Position numbers and translations under genes: made by a program
In this document: positions 18,951 to 27,815 of the stretch, in pieces
How the letters are laid out: each line of letters opens with the position of its first letter
Numbering within the stretch: the stretch's first letter is position 1
DNA from: Aquibium carbonis
GTDB lineage: Bacteria; Pseudomonadota; Alphaproteobacteria; Rhizobiales; Rhizobiaceae
Reading direction: 5' to 3'
NCBI RefSeq assembly: GCF_003970795.1
Contig: NZ_RWKW01000027.1
Span: 1 to 48,965, forward strand
Length of the DNA stretch: 48,965 bases
The notes under the pieces: model-generated
The model's input: only the letters and a program-made list of their open reading frames with translations
The model's database searches: none
Told to the model about the DNA's origin: nothing

Positions 18951-20822
18951 TCAGCTGACGATGCGCAGGTTGGACAGCTCGTCGGCGATTTCCTTGAACG
19001 TCTGCTCCAGCGCGCCCCCGGTCGTGTTCCAGAACAGCTTGGCCGCGCTGCCGTCGGGCGCCTTGCGGAACTTCGAATCGGACGCGCAGCTCTTCAGGGC
19101 GTTGATCTGGCCGAGTTCGTCGGCCTTGCTCGAGCTCAGGTCCAGCGCCACCGTCATCACGACCAGGTTGCTGGACTTGGCCTTCTCGCAGATGGCGTTC
19201 ATCTGCTGCGTCATCGCCGTGGTGTAGTTGCTGTTGGAATAGGTGCTGCTGCTGACCGACGTGCCCATGAAGATGCGCGACTTGGACTGTCCCGACTGGT
19301 TCACCCCGGCATAGCCATAGGCCGAATAGATCGACTTGTTGCCCGCGCCGTCGCCGTAGCCGAGCGAACCCGGCGTGTAGTAGGTGTTGGCGCCATCGGT
19401 GAGCACGATCAGCACCTTGTCGTTGCCTTTTTCGCTTTCGGGGCGTCCGTCCGCGAACGGTTCGGTGCTGGTGAGGGTCTTCCAGCCCCAGACGATGCCC
19501 TGCGGAACCGTCGTCGCGCCATTGGCGACCATGGCGTCGATCGCGCCGTTGACGGCGTTCTTTCCGTTCACCGAGGTCACGTCCGTCAGCCGCGTGATCG
19601 GCGCAGTGGTGCAGGACGTATTGGGGCCCTTGCCGCTGCCCGCCGCCGATGTGTTGTTCGGCTCGAAATATTTGGGCATGTACTTCTGCCGCACGATGTC
19701 CGTGCCGGTCGTCCCGTCGGCCCAGTAGTTTGTGTAGGCCGTCCCGTTCGTCGTGGAATCGGTCTCGTCGGGCGCGAACATCGGGACGATCAGCGTCTCG
19801 GGCTTGCTCGACGAGGGCGCGCTGGCGTCGAGATTGTAGGGATGCGGGCGCATTTCCACGCAGCCCTGCCAGCTCGCATAGCTGCCATAGGTGTAGCTGT
19901 AGGAACCCTCATCGACCCAGTTGCACTTGTATCCGCTCCAGGTCCAGCCGCACTTCTGCACCCAGTTGCTTGTCCAGACTTGGCCTGTCACGCGCTGCAT
20001 GTCGTTGAACAGCGAGAAGCGGGTCACCTTCTGGCCCGCCGCGCTGCCCCAGCCGCTGCCGACCTTGTAGTAGATGCCGCCCGACAGCGAGACCTGCTTG
20101 TTCGACGGCATGGTCGACCAGTTGAAGTTCTCGTGGTGCACCGGCGAGCGCCCGTCGACGTCCATCCAGCTGGCGGTCGCATATTGTGTGCCGACGTTGA
20201 CGGACCCGGCGAAGGGCACGACGGAAAACTGGACCGGCTTGTCGACCTGCTTGATCTGGGCTGCCTGTCCGGCCAGCGTGTCGACGAGCTGCTTGGCCGC
20301 GGTCTTCAGAAGGTCGATGCGCTTCTTGCCGGAACCCGAGCCGTTGTCGGTCATCGAGCCGGAATTGTCGAGGACGAGGGCGACTTCCAGCGTGTTCTTC
20401 AGCCGGACCCGCGTCTCGGCGGTGATTTGAAGGGCCGTCTGGTCTCGCGACACCAGCGAGGAAAAGGCGTCGAAGAAAAACGGCTTGAATGAGTAGGACG
20501 CGTCGATGGTCAGGAGGCCGCCACCGGTTTCGCTGCTGGGCAGGGTCAGCTGGAAATTCGCAGCGCTGGTGTCGATGCCGTTCATGTTGGCCTGGAAGAA
20601 ATCCTTCGCATAGGCGATGGTGTCCTTCTCGGAGCCGCCGGCGACATAGAATCGGGCGGCCGCGATGCCGGCGGCGTCCAGCGCGTTCAGCGCCATGGCA
20701 CGCTGCCGCGTCATCTCGGAATAATCGATTGCGAGGGCCAGAGCGCCCAGGATCGGGACGATGGCCACCGCCGTCGCGATCGCGAAATTGCCGCGCCGGT
20801 CCTCGATAAATCTGCGAAACAT
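18951..20822 (-). CDS. TadG-like protein with von Willebrand A domain
   Basis: A 623-residue membrane-anchored protein. Residues 1-40 are the Tad/Flp-pilus-type N-terminus (RRGNFAIATAVAIVPILGAL), with one helix that anchors the rest outside the cytoplasm. A von Willebrand A domain follows, with the metal-site motif DNSGS near residues 151-155, a TTVPQG loop and TDGANT near 472. Between these lies a long insert rich in Tyr, Trp and Ser with several Cys (around residues 285-320). TadG homologues go with Flp pilus assembly, but no other tad gene is in the window, so it is an orphan here. An adhesive or envelope role is inferred. Confidence 0.85.
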   Translation of the reverse strand: MFRRFIEDRRGNFAIATAVAIVPILGALALAIDYSEMTRQRAMALNALDAAGIAAARFYVAGGSEKDTIAYAKDFFQANMNGIDTSAANFQLTLPSSETGGGLLTIDASYSFKPFFFDAFSSLVSRDQTALQITAETRVRLKNTLEVALVLDNSGSMTDNGSGSGKKRIDLLKTAAKQLVDTLAGQAAQIKQVDKPVQFSVVPFAGSVNVGTQYATASWMDVDGRSPVHHENFNWSTMPSNKQVSLSGGIYYKVGSGWGSAAGQKVTRFSLFNDMQRVTGQVWTSNWVQKCGWTWSGYKCNWVDEGSYSYTYGSYASWQGCVEMRPHPYNLDASAPSSSKPETLIVPMFAPDETDSTTNGTAYTNYWADGTTGTDIVRQKYMPKYFEPNNTSAAGSGKGPNTSCTTAPITRLTDVTSVNGKNAVNGAIDAMVANGATTVPQGIVWGWKTLTSTEPFADGRPESEKGNDKVLIVLTDGANTYYTPGSLGYGDGAGNKSIYSAYGYAGVNQSGQSKSRIFMGTSVSSSTYSNSNYTTAMTQQMNAICEKAKSSNLVVMTVALDLSSSKADELGQINALKSCASDSKFRKAPDGSAAKLFWNTTGGALEQTFKEIADELSNLRIVS

Positions 20823-20903
20823 CCTGCACCTCTGCCAAGTCGACGTGCTTCACCATGGCAGAGGCGTGCTAAATTCCAGTTTTCGGTGCGGTTCAAATGC
20901 GAA

Positions 20904-20933
20904 AGGCCGGGTTCATCCGGCGTTAACCGGCCT
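20904..20933 (-). terminator. Weak hairpin at the end of the EAL-like gene
   Basis: On the minus strand AGGCCGG pairs with CCGGCCT across a 16-nt loop and is followed by TTT. The stem overlaps the stop codon of the upstream gene. It may reduce read-through into the tadG-like gene; the U-run is short. Confidence 0.35.
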
Positions 20934-22167
20934 GTGCGTCCGCCAGCGCCCTCGACGCTTTCGCCGGTTCGGGACGAAGCCGCTTGGGCTTGGCGAAATG
21001 GGGCCCCATCATGAGGTCGATGCCGAGGTCCAGAAGTTCGATCGCGTCCTCGTCGTTGCGGATGCCGCGCGCCACGATGGCCAGCCCGTCGGCCTTGGCG
21101 GCGGCAACCATCTCGGCGCCGCTCGCCGAGCCGCGGCGAGCCTTCTGCCGGTCGAGAAGCCGGCCCGCCTCGGCCTTCAGGGCCACCGTGCCGCGGTCGC
21201 GCAGCAGGCGGATACCAGCGGCCGGCTTGTCCCAGCCCTCGGCGGCGAAGCCCAGACCGGAGGCGGAAAGCGTGTCGATGCCCGCGGCCACCGCGCCGGT
21301 GGAGGCGATCAGCAGATGCGCCGGGACGGAGATGACGATCTGGTCGGCCAGGGCCGGCTGCATGGTCACCAGCGCCGCGATCTCGGCGCAGGCCGTCGCG
21401 TTCAACAGCAGTTCTTCGGAGACCGGACAGTGCAGCGGCGCCCGGTCGTCCTTGCCGCCGAGCCGACGCCTTGCAACTTCGGCCGCGCGAAGGACGACCG
21501 CCTTTTCGAAAGCCTGCCGCTCGACATGGCGTCCGGCAGCCGAAAGCCGGTGGATGTGATGCGTCACGCCGTTCAGCTCCAGGCAGACATGGACCTCGAA
21601 GGCGACGCCGGCATTGCGCGAAACGGAGACGATCGGCTCCAGGCTCAATTCCAGTTCGTCATCCGCCAGAACGCGCGCCAGCGCGATCTCGACCGCGTCG
21701 GCCGGATCGGGCTTGTCTCCCTTTCGCTTCGCGGAAATCGCCGGGTAAGGGATGATGTCGGCCTGCAACGGGGCCAGGCTGGCCGAAGCGCCGCGCAAGG
21801 CGATCGTGTCGATCTCGGTGCGCAGGCGTTCCTCCAGCAGCAGCCGTTCGGCGTCCGCCGACTTGGCGCGTGCGTCGAGCGAGGCCAGCGCCGCATCGAG
21901 CCCGCGCGAGAGGCGCCGAAGTTCGGCATGGGCGCGTCGCGCCTTCCAGATGGCAATGCCCGCCGTTGCCAGCGCCAGCCCCGCGACGAGCAGGCTCAGG
22001 GCCAGCGCGCCGCTCGTCGGAGGCAGGCTGTGGACGACGGCAGCAGTCGGTTCGGCGCCGACGCCGCGCAGGCCGATCCCCAGAATGACCGCCGAAATGG
22101 CGGCGCCAGCGATAAGTCGCATGCCCATCCCTCGGGTCGGTGCGACGCATGTCCGGTCGTCGGACAT
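20923..22167 (-). CDS. Membrane protein with degenerate EAL domain
   Basis: A 414-residue protein with two N-terminal hydrophobic segments (about residues 16-34 and 52-72), a coiled-coil stretch (75-115) and a C-terminal EAL-like domain (about 155-400). The domain keeps the overall pattern, including the closing DLGIDLMMGPHFAKP, but the motifs needed to cut cyclic di-GMP are gone: EAL is replaced by EVH, the DDFG-type loop by GLGFAAEGW, and the catalytic lysine strand differs. It is probably a binding or scaffold protein rather than a phosphodiesterase. Starts at codons 14 and 16 (near 22128 and 22122) are also possible. Confidence 0.75.
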   Translation of the reverse strand: MSDDRTCVAPTRGMGMRLIAGAAISAVILGIGLRGVGAEPTAAVVHSLPPTSGALALSLLVAGLALATAGIAIWKARRAHAELRRLSRGLDAALASLDARAKSADAERLLLEERLRTEIDTIALRGASASLAPLQADIIPYPAISAKRKGDKPDPADAVEIALARVLADDELELSLEPIVSVSRNAGVAFEVHVCLELNGVTHHIHRLSAAGRHVERQAFEKAVVLRAAEVARRRLGGKDDRAPLHCPVSEELLLNATACAEIAALVTMQPALADQIVISVPAHLLIASTGAVAAGIDTLSASGLGFAAEGWDKPAAGIRLLRDRGTVALKAEAGRLLDRQKARRGSASGAEMVAAAKADGLAIVARGIRNDEDAIELLDLGIDLMMGPHFAKPKRLRPEPAKASRALADAQAG

Positions 22168-22312
22168 TCGCCGTCACATGTTTCACGCAGGAGTTTAGCA
22201 GACATTCTGCGCCATGAATGTGAAGCGAAACATAATGACAGGGTCATCGGCTTCGGTTAATTCCGGGGCCGCCGCCGACCGGGACGGGCGTCAGCGAAAC
22301 CGAGGAGCGACA

Positions 22313-23173
22313 ATGCCAGGCCAGCCGCGAATGATCGCTTCGCTCGACGACATCGCCAGCGACTACGGCGCTCTCCTGTGTGATGTCTGGGGCGTGATTC
22401 ACAATGGCGTCAACGCCTTCGACGATGCGTCCGCCGCGCTGGTGCGAGCCCGCGAAAAGGGTCTGGCCGTCGTCCTGATCACCAACGCGCCGCGGCCGTT
22501 TCCGGATGTCCGGGCTCAACTCGCCGTGCTCGGCGTGCCGGCCGATGCCTACGACCGGATCGTGACCTCGGGCGACGTCACGCGCGATCTCATCGCGGAA
22601 GGATCGCGGCGCGTGTTCCACATCGGCCCCGATCGCGACCTGTCGATCTATGACGGCCTGGATATCGAGCTCTGCGAGGAGCCGGAGGCGTCGAGCGTCG
22701 TCTGCACGGGGCTCTTCGACGACGAGACCGAAACGCCGGACGATTATGGCGAGATGCTGCAGCGCCTGCGCGCCCGCAACCTGCCCTTCATCTGCGCCAA
22801 TCCCGACATCGTGGTGGAGCGCGGCGACCAGTTGATCTGGTGCGCCGGTGCGCTGGCGCGCGACTTTTCCCTGCTCGGCGGCCGTACGCTGATCTCCGGC
22901 AAACCGCACCGGCCGATCTACGAGGCGGCGCTGCGGGCAGCCGGCGAGGTTCTCGGACGCCCGGTCGCTGCCTCGGAAGTGCTGGCGATCGGCGATGGCG
23001 CGCTGACCGACCTGAAGGGGGCTGTCGAGAACGACATCGACGCGCTCTACGTCTCGGGCGGCATCCATGCGCGCGACTATGGCGAGACGCTGAGCCCCGA
23101 TCTCGACCGGCTCGCGGCCTTCCTCGACAGGCATGGGCATGCGCCGGCGGCGGTCATTCCGCGGTTGCGCTGA
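22313..23173 (+). CDS. HAD-type hydrolase, TIGR01459-like
   Basis: A class IIA-like haloacid dehalogenase-family phosphatase, 286 residues from ATG 22313, with GAGGAG 5 nt upstream. Visible: motif I LLCDVWGVIHNG, where the usual second Asp is replaced by Trp as in this subfamily, motif II ITNAP, a SGKPHRPIYEAAL lysine motif, and motif IV IGDGALTDLKGA. The substrate is unknown; the neighbouring ribF suggests a possible role in flavin or nucleotide phosphate turnover, which is only inference. It is 27 bp upstream of ribF, likely one transcript. Confidence 0.88.
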   Translation: MPGQPRMIASLDDIASDYGALLCDVWGVIHNGVNAFDDASAALVRAREKGLAVVLITNAPRPFPDVRAQLAVLGVPADAYDRIVTSGDVTRDLIAEGSRRVFHIGPDRDLSIYDGLDIELCEEPEASSVVCTGLFDDETETPDDYGEMLQRLRARNLPFICANPDIVVERGDQLIWCAGALARDFSLLGGRTLISGKPHRPIYEAALRAAGEVLGRPVAASEVLAIGDGALTDLKGAVENDIDALYVSGGIHARDYGETLSPDLDRLAAFLDRHGHAPAAVIPRLR

Positions 23174-23200
23174 CGGGGGAAGGCCAGGACGCACCGAGCC

Positions 23201-24193
23201 ATGAGCCCGAGAACCTTCCAGCGGATCGACGATCCCGCCGCGCTGCCCGCCGATCTTCGCGGCGGCGTCGCAGCGATTGGCAATTTCGACGGTGTGCACC
23301 GCGGGCATACGACCGTGCTGGAGCGGGCGCGGGCGCTGGCCGACAGCATGGGGGCGCCGGCTCTTGCCCTGACCTTCGAGCCGCATCCACGCTCGGTCTT
23401 CCGACCCGAAATCCCGGTCTTCCGGTTGACGCCGGCATCGCTGAAAGCCGACCTGATCCACCGCGCGGGCTTCGACGCCGTGGTCGAGCAGGCTTTCACG
23501 CGTGATTTCGCCAGCCTCACGGCCGAAGAGTTCGTCGACCGCGTGCTGGTCGGGGGGCTTGGAATCGCGCATGCCGTGACCGGCTTCGATTTTCATTTCG
23601 GCCGGAACCGGCAGGGCGGCCCCGCCTATCTGATGGAGGCCGGTCAGCGCCACGGTTTCGGCGTGACGCTGGTCGATGCCTTCCGCGACGAGGGCGCCGA
23701 CGTCGTTTCGTCGAGCCGCATCCGCATGCTTCTGGCGGGTGGCCACGTCGCCGAGGCCGCCGGGCTGCTCGGCTACCGCTTCACCGTCGAGGCCGAGATC
23801 GTCGGCGGCAAGCAACTCGGCCGAACGCTCGGCTATCCCACCGCCAACATGGCGCTGCCGGCCGAGACCGAGCTGAAATACGGCATCTATGCCGTCCGCC
23901 TGCGGCGCGCCGACGGCACCCTGCACGACGGCGTCGCCAGTTTCGGTCGGCGGCCGACGGTCGACGCCGACGGCGCGCCGCTTCTGGAAACCTTCGTCTT
24001 CGACTTTTCCGGCGATCTCTACGGCGAGACCTGCCGCGTTTCCCTGTTCGGCTTCCTGCGCGGAGAGGAGAAGTTCGACGGGCTCGACGCCCTCGTGGCG
24101 CAGATGAAGCGCGACGAGGCGGAGGCGCGAGCGCTGCTCGCCGGTGTGCGGCCCATCTCGGCCGTCGATGCCGGGCTCTGCTTCCCCGGCTGA
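23201..24193 (+). CDS. ribF: Bifunctional riboflavin kinase / FAD synthetase
   Basis: Makes FMN from riboflavin and then FAD. It has 330 residues. The N-terminal FAD synthetase domain shows the nucleotidyl-transfer motif GNFDGVHRGH (residues 27-36) and VSSSRIRMLLAGG; the C-terminal riboflavin kinase domain shows GRTLGYPTANMALP and FGRRPTVD. Both domains are complete. No FMN riboswitch is visible upstream, only a 27-bp gap after the HAD gene. Confidence 0.97.
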   Translation: MSPRTFQRIDDPAALPADLRGGVAAIGNFDGVHRGHTTVLERARALADSMGAPALALTFEPHPRSVFRPEIPVFRLTPASLKADLIHRAGFDAVVEQAFTRDFASLTAEEFVDRVLVGGLGIAHAVTGFDFHFGRNRQGGPAYLMEAGQRHGFGVTLVDAFRDEGADVVSSSRIRMLLAGGHVAEAAGLLGYRFTVEAEIVGGKQLGRTLGYPTANMALPAETELKYGIYAVRLRRADGTLHDGVASFGRRPTVDADGAPLLETFVFDFSGDLYGETCRVSLFGFLRGEEKFDGLDALVAQMKRDEAEARALLAGVRPISAVDAGLCFPG

Positions 24194-24248
24194 TCATCAC
24201 GCGGCTGTTTATCGACTTGACGCCGCGCTTCGGGCAAAGCTCCCGCGC

Positions 24249-24971
24249 ATGGGGGCAGAGCGGAATTCCTCGCGCCCGGCGCGGATCCTGATCACGGGCG
24301 CGACGTCGGGCATCGGCCTGGCGCTCGTTCGCCGGCACGCGCCGAAGGCCCGGGTGCTCGCCGGCGGCCGCCGCGCCGCAGCCGATGCCCATGGCGTCCT
24401 GCCCGACGGCGTCTCCTACGTCCAGGCCGACCAGCGCGAGCCGGAACGGGCCGTGGCGGCCATTCTGGGCGGCCTCGACGAGCTCGGCTGGGACGGGCTC
24501 GATCTCGCGATCCTCAATGCCGGGATCGGCCATGCGGTCGATCCGGCCGAGGAAACGCCGTCGATGCTGCGCGACGTGCTCGACACCAATCTGTTCGCCG
24601 CCATCGCGCTGGCCCAGGCGCTGCTGGCGCGGCTGGAGGCGGGGCAGGGGCGGCTGGTGCTGATCGGCTCGACGGCGCACAAGGGCGCGCCCGGCTTCGC
24701 CAGCTACGCGGCGGCCAAGGCCGGGCTGCATGGCTTCGCGCGGGCGCTGTCGGAAGAATGGAAGGGGCGCGTCGCCGTCCAGGTCATTCATCCTGGCCCG
24801 ACCGACACGGGCATGCATGCCCGCGCCGGACATGATCCCGGGCGCGTCGCCCGCCTCTTCGCCAGGACGGAGACCATGGCGCGGCTGATCGATCGGTTGA
24901 TCGCGGGCGGCCGGACGGTGGAGACCATCTCGTTTGCCCGCTTCCTCGGGCGCGGGCAGGGCGGCCGGTGA
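24249..24971 (+). CDS. Short-chain dehydrogenase/reductase
   Basis: An NAD(P)-dependent oxidoreductase of 240 residues from ATG 24249. The Rossmann motif TGATSGIG (residues 16-23), the NAG motif, the catalytic Ser (IGSTAHKG) and Tyr-x3-Lys (SYAAAKAG) are all present. Substrate unknown. Its stop overlaps the start of a second SDR gene by 4 bp, so the two are translated together. The start lies 55 bp after ribF. Confidence 0.88.
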   Translation: MGAERNSSRPARILITGATSGIGLALVRRHAPKARVLAGGRRAAADAHGVLPDGVSYVQADQREPERAVAAILGGLDELGWDGLDLAILNAGIGHAVDPAEETPSMLRDVLDTNLFAAIALAQALLARLEAGQGRLVLIGSTAHKGAPGFASYAAAKAGLHGFARALSEEWKGRVAVQVIHPGPTDTGMHARAGHDPGRVARLFARTETMARLIDRLIAGGRTVETISFARFLGRGQGGR

Positions 24972-25708
24972 GGACCGCGCTCGTCACCGGCGGCAGCGCC
25001 GGCCTCGGTCGCGCCATGGTCGAGCGCCTGCTCGCCCGGGGCTGGCGCGTCGTCTCGGTCGACCGCGACGAGGGGCCGCGGGAGCCGAACATGGAGCACG
25101 TGGCCTGCGACCTGTCGGATCGGAGCGAAGTGGACGCGCTCCCGGCGCGGCTCGGCGCGCTGGCGCCATTCCACCTCGCCGTCTTCAATGCCGGCGTCAG
25201 CGCCACCGGCCGCTTCGAGGCGATTCCGCTCGACGCCTACCGACGCCTGATGACCGTCAACGCGGAGACGCCGATGATACTCGCGGCGGAACTGGTGAGG
25301 AGCGGCCATCTCGCGGGGCCGATCTGCTTCGTCTCGTCCCTGTCGCATTTCACCGGCTATCCGGGTGCGGTCGTCTACGCCGCGTCGAAGGATGCACTCG
25401 CCATCTACGCCAGAAGCGTACGCAAGCCGTTCGCGCGGCGCGGCGTGTCGGTCACGCTGGCCTGTCCCGGACCGCTGCGCACCGCGCATGCCGAGCGCCA
25501 TGCGCCGCCCGGCGCGGATGCGGCGCGCCGCATGGCCCCCGATATCGCGGCGCGCATCATCCTCGACGCGACCTTCGCGGGGCGGCGCCTCGTCGTTCCG
25601 GGCCGGACGAACCGGCTGGCGGCCATCGCCGGCGCCTTGCTGCCCGGCGCGATGATGCGCCAGATGCGGCGGTTGATCTTCGAACGTCTCGACCGCGACG
25701 TCTGGTAG
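24968..25708 (+). CDS. Short-chain dehydrogenase/reductase, second of a pair
   Basis: An SDR of 246 residues from a GTG start in a GTGA overlap with the previous stop. TGGSAGLG (residues 7-14), NAG, a catalytic serine in FVSSLSHFTG and YAASKDALA give the full active-site set. The pairing of two distinct SDRs suggests consecutive steps, or two halves of one oxidation-reduction, on an unknown lipid-like or sugar-like substrate. Confidence 0.88.
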   Translation: MRTALVTGGSAGLGRAMVERLLARGWRVVSVDRDEGPREPNMEHVACDLSDRSEVDALPARLGALAPFHLAVFNAGVSATGRFEAIPLDAYRRLMTVNAETPMILAAELVRSGHLAGPICFVSSLSHFTGYPGAVVYAASKDALAIYARSVRKPFARRGVSVTLACPGPLRTAHAERHAPPGADAARRMAPDIAARIILDATFAGRRLVVPGRTNRLAAIAGALLPGAMMRQMRRLIFERLDRDVW

Positions 25709-25849
25709 GGCGAGCGGGACGACATTCACGAAAGATTCACCCGCCGGGTTCACCATTCGTCAACGCTGGTCCATTGCGCAAGGCCGGGCGTAGAAGCACT
25801 ATCGACCGTCTGGACAAGCCGTCCATCTTCTTTCGAAACGAGAGCGTCC

Positions 25850-26647
25850 ATGCCGAGAACCATCCTCGCCGTCCTGCCTGCCCTGTTGATCGCCGCCACC
25901 GCCGTTCCCGCGCAGGCCGAGAACTGGTTTTCGGGCGACTGGTACCTGAAGGTGGGCGCGGCCGGTTTCGTGGCGCCGAACTTCAAGGGCGACGACGACT
26001 ATCGCTTCCGCGGCCAGCCGTTGATCTCGTTCGGCCGGCAGGGCAGTTCTACCCCCTTCTCCTCGCGCAACGACAACATCTCGATCGGGATCCTCGACCA
26101 GGGCTATTTCCGCGCCGGCCCGACCGGCAAGCTGGTGTTCGGGCGCGACAGCGACGATTCGGGCGATCTCGTCGGGCTCGACCCGGTGCGCTTCGGCGGC
26201 GAACTCGGCGTCTTCGCGGAGTTCTATCCCGTCGACTGGCTGCGCCTGCGCGGCGAGGTCCGCCACGGCATCCGCTCGCATGACGGCATCGTCGGCGACC
26301 TTTCGGCCGATGCCTTCACCGACGTGACGCCGACGATCCGCATCTCGGGCGGGCCGCGCGCCTCGTTTGCCACCAACGACTATTTCGATGCCTGGTACGG
26401 CGTGTCTGCGTCCGAAGCACTGGCGTCGGGCCTGTCGGCCTACGATCCCGATGGCGGCGTGGAATCGGTCGGCATCGGCGGCGCCATCACCTGGAAGGCG
26501 ACCGACACGATCGAGACCAGCCTGTTTGGCGAATACTCGCGCCTGATGGGATCGGCGGCGGATTCGAGCCTCGTCCGGCAGCGCGGATCGGTCGACCAGT
26601 TCCTCGTCGGCGTCTCGGCGACCTATCGCTTCGATTTTTCGATGTAG
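25850..26647 (+). CDS. MipA/OmpV family outer membrane protein
   Basis: A 265-residue outer-membrane beta-barrel. The signal peptide is residues 1-23 (ending VPAQA, then ENWFSGDW). The mature part alternates hydrophobic and polar residues, contains the NFKGDDDYRFRGQPLIS and RHGIRSHDGIVGD motifs of MipA/OmpV proteins, and ends in a terminal aromatic strand (TYRFDFSM). A possible promoter lies at 25774-25802 (TTGCGC, 17 bp, CACTAT). MipA-type proteins are scaffolds or porins; which applies is unknown. Confidence 0.88.
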   Translation: MPRTILAVLPALLIAATAVPAQAENWFSGDWYLKVGAAGFVAPNFKGDDDYRFRGQPLISFGRQGSSTPFSSRNDNISIGILDQGYFRAGPTGKLVFGRDSDDSGDLVGLDPVRFGGELGVFAEFYPVDWLRLRGEVRHGIRSHDGIVGDLSADAFTDVTPTIRISGGPRASFATNDYFDAWYGVSASEALASGLSAYDPDGGVESVGIGGAITWKATDTIETSLFGEYSRLMGSAADSSLVRQRGSVDQFLVGVSATYRFDFSM

Positions 26648-26710
26648 GCTGGGAGGGGTCTCACATCCGGGGCCAAGGTCATCCATAGGACCCAACCATG
26701 GAGCCGGGTG

Positions 26711-27151
26711 TCATCGAAGTCCCAGGAGACGACGATCGATCGGATGTCGGCTGACGCCGACGATCCGGATGCCCGACCTTTCCATCGTGCCCGGGTTGAG
26801 GATGTAGTTCCACGCAAAGGGAACGAGCGCCGACGGCACCCGCATGGCCGGGCCGGGGGTGTTCTGGAGGAAATCCATCCCCAACGCCTGCGTGACGGCG
26901 TTCTGATCGGCCCAGTTTGTCGGCAGATCCGGTTGGACCACCGCCACGTCGTCCGGCAGATTGATCATCAGCAGTTGGAAACTGGCCGGAACATCTTCCG
27001 GGTCGACGTGAACGAGCATCTCCAAAAGCGTGGAAGACGGGTGATCTGCGCAGTAAACGACGGAAACGCCTTTTCGGTGCCATCGGCCATCGGCAAGGAA
27101 GCCGCCGCGACCCGAGAGGTCGGCATGGTTCGAAATCCGCCAGACGTGCAT
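26711..27151 (-). CDS. RES-domain toxin
   Basis: A 146-residue protein of the RES family, whose characterised members degrade NAD+. It starts at ATG 27151 (MHVWRISNHADLSG), 2 bp after the antitoxin stop. Conserved residues visible: the Arg of WRIS, GRWHRKGVSVVYCADHPS, and SSTLLEMLVHV, which carry the Arg/Tyr/Glu/Ser set of the active site. Antitoxin-first order is typical for Xre-RES systems. Convergent with mipA across 63 bp. Confidence 0.9.
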   Translation of the reverse strand: MHVWRISNHADLSGRGGFLADGRWHRKGVSVVYCADHPSSTLLEMLVHVDPEDVPASFQLLMINLPDDVAVVQPDLPTNWADQNAVTQALGMDFLQNTPGPAMRVPSALVPFAWNYILNPGTMERSGIRIVGVSRHPIDRRLLGLR

Positions 27152-27153
27152 GG

Positions 27154-27534
27154 TCAGGCAAACAGACCGAAGTCGATGCGGTGCAGCTCGTCCTCGACGA
27201 CGTGGGCGCCGGTCTCGGTTTCGAGGAGTTCGATCGGACGCGCGTCCTCGAGCGCTCGATTTTCCTTCCGCATCCAGCGTGCAAATTTTTCTTCGCTGGC
27301 AAAGACGCGTGTTCCGAGTTCCCAGACCCGCTCCACTCGCCGCACCCTGTCGGACTCGGCCGCCGACAGCATGTCGCCCTTTTGTCTGCGACGTGACAAG
27401 GTGCGCCGGGGTGCAACGATACGGTGGATTTCGGAATCGCTCACGCCAAGCCGGCGCAGGTGGTCGAGGCGCGCTACGGGTACCGTGAAATCGAGCGTCG
27501 TTTCTTTGCGTGCTGAAAACATGGACACCGCCAT
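27154..27534 (-). CDS. Xre/MbcA/ParS-type antitoxin
   Basis: Antitoxin for the RES toxin, 126 residues from ATG 27534. The first 65 residues contain a helix-turn-helix-like region (VARLDHLRRLGVSDSEIHRI), and the C-terminal half is the MbcA/ParS toxin-binding domain (ENRALEDARPIELLETETGA). It is expected to cap the RES active site with its last residues and repress its own promoter. A start at codon 5 (27522) is possible. Confidence 0.9.
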   Translation of the reverse strand: MAVSMFSARKETTLDFTVPVARLDHLRRLGVSDSEIHRIVAPRRTLSRRRQKGDMLSAAESDRVRRVERVWELGTRVFASEEKFARWMRKENRALEDARPIELLETETGAHVVEDELHRIDFGLFA

Positions 27535-27556
27535 GACTCCCGACTGGCAACGCTTG

Positions 27557-27585
27557 AATGTAGTCGCGTTCCGCCGCACAGGCAA
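27557..27585 (-). promoter_or_regulatory. Candidate promoter and direct repeats for the Xre-RES pair
   Basis: On the minus strand: TTGCCT (27585-27580), a 17-bp spacer, TACATT (27562-27557), about 22 bp before the antitoxin start. A 9-bp direct repeat, GGCAACGCT on the plus strand, occurs at 27546-27554 and 27581-27589, flanking the -10 at 35-bp spacing, and could be the antitoxin binding sites. The rest of the gap to ileS (27586-27815) holds no clear gene. Confidence 0.45.
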
Positions 27586-27815
27586 CGCTCCCCCACAATC
27601 CCCTTTATTCCGCGCGGTTCGTCGTTTACATGGTGCGGCCATGACACCGAGCGCCGGCTTTCGCCCCTTCGCGATCCGAATTATCGGCCCGGCCATCCGG
27701 GCGGCCTGAGCCGCCGGACGGTCCGGGACATTCTTCGCGTGCGATGCGCACTTCCAGTTCGACCGACCCGGCCCGGCGCGGCGTCATGCCCCGGGCCAAC
27801 CTGAATGGCGAGACC

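Noticed and set aside
23174..23200. FMN riboswitch before ribF
   Set aside because: The gap to the HAD gene is only 27 bp, too short for the element, and ribF is not the usual target.
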